A stretch of 64,000 nucleotides of DNA, taken from the NCBI GenBank assembly GCA_028023455.1, contig JAQFVV010006255.1, forward strand, positions 5,752,501 to 5,816,500. The letters run 5' to 3'. The position numbers and the translations under genes were made by a program. Below the pieces are notes generated by a model. The model had not been told where the DNA came from. It saw only the letters and a list, made by a program, of their open reading frames with translations, and did not search any database. Origin of the DNA: Epiperipatus broadwayi. Lineage: Eukaryota > Onychophora > Udeonychophora > Euonychophora > Peripatidae. Of the stretch, positions 12,440 to 23,146 are shown piece by piece. The stretch's first letter is position 1. Each line of letters opens with the position of its first letter.

Positions 12440-14130
12440 ACTTCAATTAGAATATGTATTGATTCACATTAGATTTATGAATATTTAGAATGTGTGATCA
12501 CTCTCTGGAATTGACATAGATTCAGATCACAATGCAATGATAAATTAAAAGTTAATTTTAGAATAAAATCTCAGAGTGACCATGGTAAAAATGGAAATCA
12601 AACTTTGAAATGTTTTTTTTTTTTAAAAAAAAAAAAAATAATAATAAGATTTTAATTTTAAATTTATCATTAATATTTCTCTTGTTTAAAATGAAATATA
12701 AATGCAAGGTATTTGTCAAAGTAACAATTTAAAGAATTTATGTTTGCAATTTGGTATACAATGCTAAAGATATGCTTAAATATAGGAAGAGAGTAATCGT
12801 GAGTTAAAATGAGAATGTGTGTGGGGGGAACATAATTAGTTGACAATATATTTTGACCTGTATATACTGCAGTAAATTAAGTGTAATAATATCTGAAAGG
12901 AATCGTAAACTTACTATAAAATAGAATGTATTTATAGAACAAGAAAGAGTGAATGTAAATGCAAGACAATATCATGATCTCATTTGCCATATATATATAT
13001 ATATCCTATTGATAATAATAATTGAAATAGATTATTTGTTGTGTAACATGATCATAGATATGAATAGAAAATTATTGCATGGTGAAGATTATATTAAGTT
13101 GTTAGTCTAGAATTAGTAGAATAATAAATGCCAAATACACAATCGAGAAAGACGAGTTAAAATTCTAGGATAGGATAAAATATCATCCTGAAGAACTGAG
13201 GAATAGTTAAGTGGGAGTAATTTATATGATACCCATATATTTAGAGATGGGTTTTCTACAAAGAAATGAGAATAGTATATATCGTAAGTGCTTAGGGAAA
13301 AAGCCAGGGTAAAGTGGGGGTTGACTCATTAAAAAAATGACTGACTGCCAAAATATGACACCTCATATTTAAAAGAAACCTCTATCCTTTTTATTAAGAT
13401 ATATTATTGAATATAGTATTTAATAAAATCAGTTTCTCGTTGATAAAGTGTTAGGCAAATAATAATATGGAGGCATCAAAGGTTGATGAATATTTAAAAG
13501 ATTTTATAATTTCTTCATAAATCTTGATAAATTTATTTGAAGGTAAAACCTTGTACAGAACAAATATTTTATGTTTGAATAGTAATTTGAATAATTTACT
13601 AGATGAGTAAACTGAAATATAAATAATAGAAAGAATGGAAGCATAAAAGAATTATATGATATGGAAAGAGTAAAAAATGATTCTAGATTTTTTAAAAATG
13701 ATATAAGAATTAAAATATGACTTTTAGTGATATAGCCATTTTATCTACTCATTTGGATTTAGGATAAAGATATTCATTTTAAGTAAAGTCAAAACAGCTC
13801 TTTGTAATCTTAAAAATAGAAAGACTACTGTATTGTTAGCTTAGAAAATATTGGAAATTTTTAAATATATCACAAAATTGTGCCACAAAATCTTAAGAAT
13901 GCTTTTATTGTTTCAATTTTTTAAAAACAAAGGGAATAAGCAAGATTTCAATAATTACTGTGGAATATTATTATCTATTACAGTAATAGTATTTTTTGTT
14001 AAGTTGGTTTCGATCATAGATAGTTGCCAGAGGCTACAAGAAGGGTTATAGACAAAGTTTTTGTTGCTAAGCAAATGCAAGTTCTATACACCATATTTAT
14101 GTTTCACAGATTGGTTTGTATAATCATTTC
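12440..14130 (+). pseudogene. APE-type LINE fragment (endonuclease end and RT start), heavily decayed
   Basis: At 12504-12542 the plus strand encodes SGIDIDSDHNAMI, matching the terminal SDH motif of APE-type LINE endonucleases. About 1.4 kb on, at 13920-14000, comes KNKGNKQDFNNYCGILLS, the K+GdkqdcNNYRGIsLLs block at the start of RTE-like RT domains, and then IDKVFVAKQMQV, the (G)TIDmvFv.rQmQ block. Stops and shifts occur throughout. Order and spacing fit one element in one orientation. It is probably an RTE-group LINE different from the one at 59-62 kb. Confidence 0.6.
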
Positions 14131-15415
14131 AAAATTCATTTTTAAATTGGGGAGGGGGGATTAGAATGGCCATACTCATTTATGAGTTGTTTATTATTAT
14201 TACTTGAAGATATAGATAGTTTGACTTATAATCTTGCTATAAAGCCTTTTGTTGAAAGATTCTTATTAGCATTGGTGCACACAAACAAATATTATTAAAT
14301 TATGAAGCATAGTAGATGCATATTAATAATTACATAATTTGGAAATTATCGTGATAACATCACGGATTTACATGATTACACAGCAATTTAAAATAATGTT
14401 TAATTTGTCATAAACTTTGACACAGAATGTTTGTTTTCATTCTATTCCATATTCATTTATCTTAATCATATTATTATATTCAGCTGATTTAAGACACTTG
14501 TGTTTCTATCAATTTCAAATTTTTTATTTTGATTATATAGTGATGATAGATTTAATTATTTGATTAAACATACTGCTGAAGAAAGGAGTCTAAATTTTCA
14601 AGTACTTCATAATGATTTAAATAATTTATAAATCATGTTTGGCTTAATTCAACTGGCAAACATGATGTTGGCTTCCTTCTCTGGGCAATTATATATTCTA
14701 CACTTAAAATACTAACTTTTCCAACTGGCAAATCACTACACTAACTTTAATTGGGCAACTGAATTGACTAGCAAATGAATTTCAACTGTATCAGCAATCT
14801 TCCCATGCAATAATCTGAGCTATGATAAAAAGCAACACTACATTTTTTTTAAATATATAATAATTGATTTATCAATAATGGGTATTGATTTTTAGTCAGC
14901 AGAAAAATAATCTAAATGGAAAGGGTACTCTTTCTTTTAGATTTTATATTTTTATCTTATAACACTAAAGCTTAAATATTACAGCTTTCTGTTTCATACA
15001 GATTAACCTTAAAGTAAAAATATATTCTTCATTTTATTATGAATCATTTCATTGTATCCAATATTCACCATCGCATCATTTTCAATCATAATTTTTTTTA
15101 TTTATTATGATAACTAGAATTATCTCTTTTCTGTTAAATATATAAATGTCCAGACATTTAGATTGCATAAATAAGTTATTTAATTATCTTCTGAAGAATC
15201 ACTCATTTAAATCCAATATGACAGTTCTTTGCTTGCTAGCATAAGAAACATTGAATGTAATTGTTATTATATTTAATCATAAAAACAAACTGATTTAAAT
15301 TTTCCAATCTATCTATGCAATTCATAAACCTGTGAATTAATTGTCTTAATGTTTGAAATTCTTATATTTTAATTTTTAGATACAGATACACATTTAGATA
15401 TATACAAGTAAATGT
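14131..15415. other. AT-rich stretch without recognisable feature
   Basis: Nothing beyond AT-rich sequence can be supported here. A short G run (ggggagggggg near 14150) and possible acceptor tracts such as that ending at 15000 have no following open exon. Confidence 0.5.
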
Positions 15416-15419
15416 TAGT

Positions 15420-15570
15420 TTCGATGGTTCTGCATGAAAATATGTATATTGGGTATCATGTATCTTTTTCACATGTGGTCATGTGTATTGGTTGTTTGAG
15501 ATGGAGTGGAGGATGAATAGACTGAATAATCTTAAGTTCAAATCTCTCTAATTTCATATATAAGAAACAC
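15420..15570 (+). repeat. Penelope-like/retrozyme family fragment, hammerhead 3' half only
   Basis: Starts with ggttctgcatgaaaatatgtatattggg, the 3' half of the hammerhead seen whole at 16167. It continues through GGTCATGTGTATTGG to an end resembling that of the 16145-16330 copy. The 5' half of the ribozyme is missing. Confidence 0.45.
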
Positions 15571-15904
15571 TCGGTATAAGAAAATTACATACTGCTTTAG
15601 AATATCATATTTCATAACCTTGGGCCACTATTCAAAATCAGTAATAACAATATCAAAACTCCTCAGCTTTATGGTTATTTCATAAATGCAGTTGATCTTT
15701 TTTTTTAACTGATAAATTACACAGCTTCTAAAATGCTATATCTTCATTAGTATACTAAAATCTTTATTGTGACATACACTTAAAACTTTACTTTTTTTTT
15801 TTAAATTCTGTAATTTTGTGGCTTCACTTTCTATGCATTTTTTTCACTTAACTAAATTGAAGTTGTGTAACTGTACATTTCTATATTTTCTTTTACCATT
15901 AATT

Positions 15905-16330
15905 TGCATTACCAGGCCTCTTATACCTGGAGCCTAATTGCAAATATAGGGGATTTGAACTCAGACTTTTAAGCCCCTTCACTATACATACAATCTCATA
16001 CAACTGATACACATGACCACACACACGCAGAAAGGATAAATAATCCCATGGTAAGGATGGCTAAAGAGTTGGAGTGGGTTGAAACCTGTCCATTAAAGTG
16101 TAAGAATTTGCTATCTTAATATAAAGTGAGCACTGCTGATATATATGTATGGGAGATGCTAGTCTGGACCAACTGATAAGTGCTGGTTTAGCACAAAATA
16201 CGTATATTGGTGATTATTTATCTTTTCTGAATGTGTGTGGTCATGTGTATCACTTCTATAAGATAGTGAAAGAGCTTAAAAGTCTGAGTTCAAATCCCCT
16301 ATATTTAACCATTAATGCTACTATCTTAAT
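15905..16330. mobile_element. Head-to-head pair of hammerhead-family segments
   Basis: The minus-oriented segment 15905-16140 and the plus-oriented segment 16145-16330 share GTGTGGTCATGTGTATC and CTTAAAAGTCTGAGTTCAAATCCCC in opposite orientation, meeting near 16143. Only the plus segment retains the hammerhead (16167-16211). The layout matches the other inverted pairs in the window, with both copies pointing outward from a shared centre. Confidence 0.55.
16167..16211 (+). ncRNA. Hammerhead ribozyme fossil with all three stems
   Basis: ACCAA pairs with TTGGT (stem I, 5 bp). GTGCT pairs with AGCAC around loop ggttt (stem II, 5 bp). ATA pairs with TAT around CG (stem III), and the cleavage-site base would be A. 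The core boxes read CTGATAA and AAAA instead of CTGATGA and GAAA, two changes at essential G positions. The fold is preserved but activity is unlikely. Confidence 0.6.
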
Positions 16331-16610
16331 ATATATAGAAACAATGCATAATATTAGCTGAAACCTATATAAAATATTCAAGCTTATTTAAAGAGTGTGG
16401 CTGAAAGAATATAGCTATGGAATATTTAAAATATTACGTATATACCTTGACAACATAAAGATTTCACTGATCAATAAAGATACCAATAAAAAAAGATATA
16501 CTAAGGGTTGGATGGAAACAATGCTAAATTAATGAGAATGTTTTTTTTTGTGTATTTGAACAATATTCATTTTAAAAAGATCTCTCTTAATTTATATATT
16601 TGTTTTGCAG

Positions 16611-16660
16611 ATATCACATACATTTAAAAGGTTGCATAATCTAGATCTAATCTTAAATGG
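16611..16660 (+). CDS. Probable internal exon of plus-strand gene ending at 19028
   Basis: The acceptor tatttgttttgcag ends at 16610. The following 50 bases encode ISHTFKRLHNLDLILNG in phase 0 and end AATGG before GTAGAG. The two leftover bases join exactly in phase with the single leading base of the exon at 18959, giving ...LILNG|NKYHPPSK. Intron length would be about 2.3 kb, covering the retrozyme-like locus at 17338-18040. The donor is weak (GTAGAG). The protein is not recognised. Confidence 0.4.
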
Positions 16661-17434
16661 GTAGAGGATGGGGGAAGTTGACATTATTGCTTTGAGAACA
16701 AAGATGAAATAAATATCTGCAATTCAATTCATTACACACTATTTATACACTCTATATGCAACAAATGTTATTAAATAAAAATTAATTTATAATAAACTTA
16801 TCCTGAAACAATCAGTCATTGTAAGATACTCTCATAAGTATATTCGCAAATATAATGTATGAAAGATAAGATTTTCTGGTATTTACAGATAATCCCAGAT
16901 ACCAAGGTTGATGATGGATAATTCCGGGAAAAAAATTATATATATATATTTTTCAAAAAAAATTAAGTTACTATCAAATATGTAATCATGTCTAATAATT
17001 AATTTATTAAAAAAAAAAACTGACTTAATTGCTTAGGACATTTTTGTTTTTCAATTATTGCTAGGAAAACAAAAACCTTTTTTTAAAACATTAAAACTTA
17101 ACCGTCTTCCTCCAGATTTCTCATTCACCTATAAATTTAAAAAGAATTTTTTTTCTTACAACTTTTTATTAAAAATCTTAGATTTTTGTTTTCTAGAAAT
17201 AATTGAAAGACAAAAGTGACATTAGCAATTAAATGTCAAGTTATTTATTAATAAATTATTAGACAGGATTATATATTTTTAAAAAATCTAATGACTACAC
17301 ATATTTAATAGTAACTCTATTTTTTTAAAAATAGAGGCAAAACTCTCCATTCAGTAGCGCCGTTCAGTGCAAACCAGAGTAATCAATAGATGCATGAAGG
17401 TTTGTGTATAAAATCCCTGCCTATTCATCCAATA

Positions 17435-17476
17435 TCTCCAGACTAGTTTCTCACTTGTGGTTTTCATCAGTGAAGA
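17435..17476 (-). ncRNA. Hammerhead ribozyme-like motif (retrozyme family)
   Basis: The minus strand reads TCTTCA, CTGATGA, an imperfect stem II region (AAACCACAAGTGA), GAAA, C-TA-G, TC and TGGAGA. Both core boxes and minimal stem III are intact and stem I is six pairs (TCTTCA with TGGAGA, one wobble). Stem II is degraded, so folding is doubtful. Confidence 0.55.
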
Positions 17477-17857
17477 ACCTTGGATCTTAGAATCCAATGC
17501 AATCTTCCATTAGCCATTGATTATTCAGGCTTGCACTGAGTGGTGCAACTAATGGAGAGTTTTGCCTGTGTGTAAATAGCTTGTGTAAGCACGAAAATGA
17601 TCATGTAATGTTTAGTGATTTAATACCAATCCTACCCAAGGATTATGGTGACTTTGATTATTAAAAAGCCAAACACATCAAAAAGTATAGATGGTGAACT
17701 GAGTTCAGAATGCGACTATACAAGCTAATGAGCTTAAATTAAAAACATTATTGTTTTCATTTTGAACTCAAAACTTTATAATTAGCTAATAAGGTAAAGG
17801 TTGGTTGCTGGAGGATTGGATTCTAAGATCTAGGTATAGTGCTCTCAGATCCAAGGT

Positions 17858-17899
17858 TCCTCGCTGATGAAAACCATAAGCTAGAAACTAATTTGGGGA
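17858..17899 (+). ncRNA. Decayed hammerhead ribozyme-like motif (retrozyme family)
   Basis: TCCTCG, CTGATGA, AAACCATAAGCTA, GAAACTAATTT and GGGGA. Core boxes are intact, but stem II is lost and the G-T-C before the cleavage site has become A-T-T. Homology to the copies at 28521 and 28973 is clear. Confidence 0.5.
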
Positions 17900-18506
17900 T
17901 ATTGGATGAATAGGCATTAGATAGGGATTTTATGCGAAAACCTTCTTGCATTCATTGATTACTCACTGTATAAAGTTTTGCCTGTGTACAGCTCATGTAA
18001 GCATAAAGAATGGTATCATGTGATGTTTAGTGGTTTTTAAAATAAATATATAATTATTGCGTTAACGTTATATTATAAGGATTAGCCAGCTCAATTCTTA
18101 AGATATAGGTTTTTTAAAAAAAAAAATAAATAAATAAAATATTTATTAATTATTTCAAGATTTTTTTTCTATCTTAAAGAATAAACATCTTATAATCCTT
18201 TCTATGAATATTTACTCAACTGTATGAATCTTTGAAATTTTATTTTTTATATAGAAAATGTTTCAATTTTCATATTTTTTTTATATATATTTAAAGTACT
18301 GTATATAATTTATTTAGTCATATTAAGAATGCAAGGTAAATAAAAAAGGGAGAGGGATAACCAAATTATATTGCCTCTTATAAATAATATTAATGGCAAA
18401 GATAACTAAAACTTCGTATGTATTCTATTTATAAAAAAAATATATTTTAAAATATTTTTTTAAAAATTATCTCTTTTTTTTTTTAATATTTGATGTTTTC
18501 AATTAG

Positions 18507-18577
18507 ACACTAAAATGTTAGAAAAGAAATTGTCTGATGAGTTCATGGATCTGATAAGTAATAATGAAAGTTGGACA
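18507..18577 (+). CDS. Weak candidate exon (coding-like, acceptor and GTACGT donor)
   Basis: The acceptor gttttcaattag ends at 18506. The next 71 bases encode TKMLEKKLSDEFMDLISNN and ESWT before a GTACGT donor at 18578. The composition is protein-like. Its phase (two leading bases in, zero out) does not fit between the exons at 16611 and 18959, so it would need a different transcript. I keep it as a candidate only. Confidence 0.2.
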
Positions 18578-18958
18578 GTACGTTACTAGAGGAGTTGAAT
18601 GATTTAAAAATACTATGGAAATTGCTGACGTAATAGAATTGCAAGGAGGAATTATGGATATTATTATTGCTACTTTTATTGTTTATTCTTCCATATGTCC
18701 TCACAAACTTTTGTTATTTTGCTTTCTTTCATAACTTGAAAAAGGAGAAAATTCACTTAAAGTTTTCATGATTAAGATGCATCAATAAACAAGTTCAACT
18801 GCCTGGTCAAAGGTCAGAGATCATTATTCAATGATGTATATAAAAAAATTGTAGTAAACAACTATCTGTCCATATCCCTGAAATAAAAATTAACACCACT
18901 TGAAATGCATTTTCAAGAATCCTGGTTAACACCATCTGTTTATCTTATTATTTTGCAG

Positions 18959-19028
18959 AAATAAATATCATCCTCCAAGCAAGGCCCCATTTAGCTTGTC
19001 CAAGTTTGAAGATGAAACAGACTTTTAA
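18959..19028 (+). CDS. Terminal exon of plus-strand gene (SKAPFSLSKFEDETDF end)
   Basis: The acceptor ttattattttgcag ends at 18958. One leading base is followed by NKYHPPSKAPFSLSKFEDE and TDF, then TAA at 19026-19028, with an AATAAA about 25 bases downstream (near 19051). Base composition is clearly above background GC. The phase matches the exon at 16611-16660. The gene converges on the C18orf21 homologue, whose stop is at 20783. I do not recognise the protein; the C-terminus is acidic with a Pro/Ser-rich lead-in. Confidence 0.6.
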
Positions 19029-19059
19029 AACTATTGTAATTTTTTGTTAATAAAGGAAG

Positions 19060-20780
19060 AAAATAATAGAAAGGTCAAACTTTTTGTTGTATATATTTTT
19101 TTAAATTTCTTTTAGTGTTTCTCTATTGAAAAACTTTGAATTAAAGTGATGGGTATTGAATTTTATAATTAAATCATATATAATTCATAATACATACATA
19201 CTTGTTATATAGCATAGGAATGTTAATTTAAATCTGCATTGGAATTTATATTTAGATTATTTAAGTTATTAAATTCTTTTCACTAGTATTAATATATGTA
19301 TTTTCAGTTACATATAACTTATAGTTCGCTTAATCATCAGAATATGTTCAAAAGGTGAATTCACTTTGTAATATTTTATTTTTTTTCCTTTGAAAATATA
19401 GGATCTTAGAGACTTAAAGAAAGTAATTTCTAAATATGTATTAAAAAGTAGTAGTTTTCAGAATCATTGCAGTATTGTTTATTGAATCCCTATTAAATAT
19501 TAATAAAGCTGAAGCATACTATTATTGTATTTGAAGTATTTTGCCACTGAATAAAAATGGATTTCCTCTATGCATAGTTTGTATTTAGTTATTGGTAAAA
19601 GAATGTTGTTTAAGAAAATATGTATATCATAGATTAAAGATAATTTTGTTGAATTGAAATAACAATTATTACCAAAGAAGGGACTTCCAGTCATTTTAAA
19701 TTATTTAATCATTAATAAACTAAAATATTGTGAGTCATTTAGTGATATAACTAAGATGGTCTTTACATATAAAGGATATGTACATGATATATATAAACAT
19801 ATTATGACATATACTATTCAAAGATAATGTCCATAAATCATCTAGAAAGCTTCTGTGATGAAATAGCTATTATTATTGTTGTTAATGTTTTATTGTCATT
19901 CTTATATATACAAATAACATATGAACTAATTTTTTTTTTTTTTAAACATTGATTTAATTTTATTTCTTTTAAGATTATATCACTTATATTTATTTGTGGG
20001 TCATATTTTGTAGTGCTTAATTTTTATCAGAATATTTGCTTTAGCCTGAGAATATTGAAATACTATTTTATGCTTGTTTGAATTTTAATAAATGATTATA
20101 TTATTAAATATTAAAAGATTAAGATATCAGAATAAATTATTTATATTTGTTATCCAAAATATAATCCAGATTCAATAAAATGCCTTTTCTCATTAATAAA
20201 TTAGAAATTTACAACTTATAAGTAATAAGCTTCAATTTTCTCATTCTTTATCATTAAAATTTTGGCTTACTCAGTTCGTGCAGTATTATAGATAACAGTT
20301 AGGCTATTTCTCATTTATTTATCTTTACAATACATAATCAACCTTGGTGTCCAAGATTATATACTACTGATTACAATATATTTCTTCAAATGTTATTGAA
20401 GATACATCACTCATAAAATCTTATTATTGCTTTAGAAATGGTAATAATCCTTTATATATCAAATATTGACACAATATATTTCATTATTAGGGATTACATT
20501 GCCAAGATAAAAAATTACATCACAAATATTGCAAAGAAAATTTGACAAACTGATCTACTAGAATATAATAATGCTGACTGTGTTTAAGAAAATAGTTTAA
20601 GAATTACCATAAGCATGTGATCACAAATCAAAAAGTAATGTGATTCAAAAATGCATTGTAAGATGATTATGTTTGAAAAGTTTGTTTTATATTATAATAT
20701 ATAATACTGATTTCATAAAAGTAATTCCATTTATACAAAAAAAAAGTAAATGCCCATAAAACAAAATATTATAAATTATA
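19060..20780. other. Intergenic AT-rich stretch between convergent genes
   Basis: Lies between the AATAAA of the plus-strand gene and the stop of the minus-strand gene. An acceptor-like site ending at 19402 is followed by DLRDLKKVISKYVLKSS and a stop at about 19487, but without a partner I do not call it. The rest is AT-rich without recognised elements. Confidence 0.5.
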
Positions 20781-20782
20781 TT

Positions 20783-21032
20783 TTATTTATTGTCTACAAG
20801 TGTCAAAAAACTCTTTAAAAACTTATCATTGGAAGATTGGATAGATACTAAATTAGCCATTTTTAATATTGAAGAAACCTTTTTTCTTTTAGTTAGTTTT
20901 TCTTTTGCTGATAACTTAGACGGTTTTTGATGATGAAAAACAGAAGGCTCACTAGTTTGTTTTTGACTATAAGATACAGAAGCAGGAGGTTTAATAGTTT
21001 CTGGTAGTTCTTTTTTAGAAAGTATCCGATTG
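20783..21032 (-). CDS. C18orf21: C18orf21/RMP24 homologue, last exon
   Basis: On the minus strand the acceptor tttttttttaatttag precedes the exon, which starts at 21032 with one base completing a codon from the previous exon (AG|C, Ser). It runs 82 codons to TAA at 20785-20783. The first part is a Ser/Pro/Lys-rich linker. The end, KRKKVSSILKMANLVSIQ followed by DKFLKSFLTLVDNK, matches the C-terminal block of human C18orf21 (KK..FSQLK.LLS......FR.FLSSL). Human C18orf21 has been reported as the RNase MRP-specific subunit RMP24, acting in pre-rRNA processing. AATAAA overlaps the stop codon, so a very short 3' UTR is possible. Total reconstructed length is about 220 residues, near the human 220. 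Confidence 0.85.
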
Positions 21033-21529
21033 CTAAATTAAAAAAAAAAAGTTCAATATTAAATTTACATGTAATCAATAAACACACACACACATATATA
21101 TATATGTGTATACATAAATAAATAATAAAGATTGTATATTTTAAGAAGTAAAATTTTATTTTGCTAAGTCAAGCATTTTACCCCGTAAAATATACAATCT
21201 CTAGTATTTGTTTCTTTAAAATATTTCTTGCAGAGATTACACACACAAATGTAAAGCAATTTGGAAAAAAATTTTAAAAATTTCACATGGATCAGTATAT
21301 ATGAGCAAAGTCATAAATTATCTTTCAGCCCACATTTTCTCATCTCACTTAATGAATATTTGATCAATTAGGTAATTGCTTTTTCTATATCAATTTAGCA
21401 TTGTATTGCATTCTCATATCTACATTATTTTATTCTTTGTATTAATTATTTTTGTTGATGTCATAATATATATATATATAATTTTTAATTTAAATTGCAT
21501 TATAGGTATATATTGTAATAGAATAAATA

Positions 21530-22900
21530 TGATGGGTCATGAAAAAATGATCCTGGTTTAATAACACTCCGTGAATTGTGGAACCATTTGTAAAAGAATA
21601 AAAATGAGGGTATGCATTTTTTTTAATGCCTCACAGATATGGGAGCCATTTGTAAATGAAAAACTGTAATGACCATGGGAAATGAAAACTTTAATATAAT
21701 CTGAATGAAAATGTAATTTTGTTAGTCACTATTTGCAACTAAATAAAAATATACTTTTAAATTGAAAGCCATATTATAGGTCATACTGTGTCTTTAGTCA
21801 TAGTCTAATTATTGATCACCATTTACAAAAGAATAAAAATATGAATAAAAAAAAAAAAAACCTAATTTAATAATACTCGTGAACTGCAGTGACATTCGTA
21901 ACAGAATGAAAATAATAAAGTAAACTAAAATAAATATCAACCAATGAATAACAATAGTTTTTAGAACAAAACAATGATAAAAATCTTTGTTGTAACCTCA
22001 TAGATTCCAGTAGCTTTTAGAACAAATAGAAAACAAATAAAATCATTACTTCAAGCTATCTTAAAATATAAGCATTATAAAGCAATTAAACTAAATATCA
22101 TTATCTTATAAATAACAGTATCTGCCTATTATATAGATCCCTTATAATAGAATGAAAATAATGCAAAGAATTAAGCAGATAAACCATATTGTTTTTGAAT
22201 CAAACCAATGTTTATAATAATACAAACTTATACTAAAAGTTAAACGTCATTTACATTTATATTTAAATGAAATAATTTATGGATGAATGAAATAATTTTA
22301 ATATACCATATTTGTTTACAATATCAATGATATCTACCTAAATATATAACTCAATAATTGATCTCTAGTTACAACTAAATAAAATAAAAATTAATGCTAA
22401 CTTAGTCATGCTATTCCATTAATATCAACATGCTCTTATTAATTAAGTCAATTATAAGAAGACTAAATACTCAATAATAATACAAAATCAATTACCATAA
22501 CATCTCTCCACTTTCACCAACTTATAACACTATAAAATCAAATCATCATATTAGATAACATTAAAATTTATAATATCCAATCACATCAATATATAAAATA
22601 AATGATAGATTCCTATTTGTTGCTTATTCAAACACAATTGACAAATCATATCCAATTGACAAATCATATCCATTTACTTTTGAGTTTAATAAAACTGTTA
22701 TTAATTGTCAAAGCATATGAAATATCAGTAGTACCTATTATTATCAAATAATAATATTAAAATTTAATATTTAAACTGAATTTACAATCCACATCAATGA
22801 ACTTTAAATATATTTAAACCAAATTATTATAATTTGTAATAGAATAAAATATACTACTATTACCAGCTCTATAATTGAATAAGATTGATCTTTATAGCTA
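21530..22900. repeat. Degenerate irregular ~60-90 bp repeat array
   Basis: Cores related to CCATTTGTAAAAGAATAAAAAT occur near 21583, 21644, 21735, 21819 and 21890, becoming harder to recognise beyond about 22150. It is the same unit type as at 2760-3230. The array is old and diverged, with no conserved frame. Confidence 0.5.
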
Positions 22901-23146
22901 TATGCAGACTTAATATAATATTCATTTTAATCAATAATGACTTGAAATAAAACACGTGAACATTTTATTATAACTGCCTTTACTCATCTTCAATAATTAT
23001 CATATTTGTATTTTGATCAATCATCAAATTAATTCATATATAATTTCTATTTTAATATAACTGTTACTTGTTACTAACAAAATAATTACAATAAGCTTCT
23101 AATTACTTATTAAATATTTAAGAATGTCAAATTAATTTATTACTAT

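Larger units (their letters stand above)
17338..18040. mobile_element. Retrozyme-like element: partial tandem dimer plus inverted partial copy
   Basis: The plus-oriented sequence from about 17510 to 18040 contains the landmark cattgatta twice (17515 and 17953), a period of about 438 bp, with one hammerhead at 17858-17899. To its left, 17338-17505 is a partial copy in minus orientation with its own hammerhead (17435-17476). The unit is the same family as the 452-bp unit at 28427-29180, sharing the hammerhead, ATATTGGATGA(A/G)TAGGCA and the GAGTTTTGCCT blocks. No open frame. Confidence 0.65.

Noticed and set aside
19403-19487. Possible terminal exon DLRDLKKVISKYVLKSS
   Set aside because: A reasonable acceptor precedes it, but it lies after the AATAAA of the neighbouring gene and no donor exon in matching phase was found.
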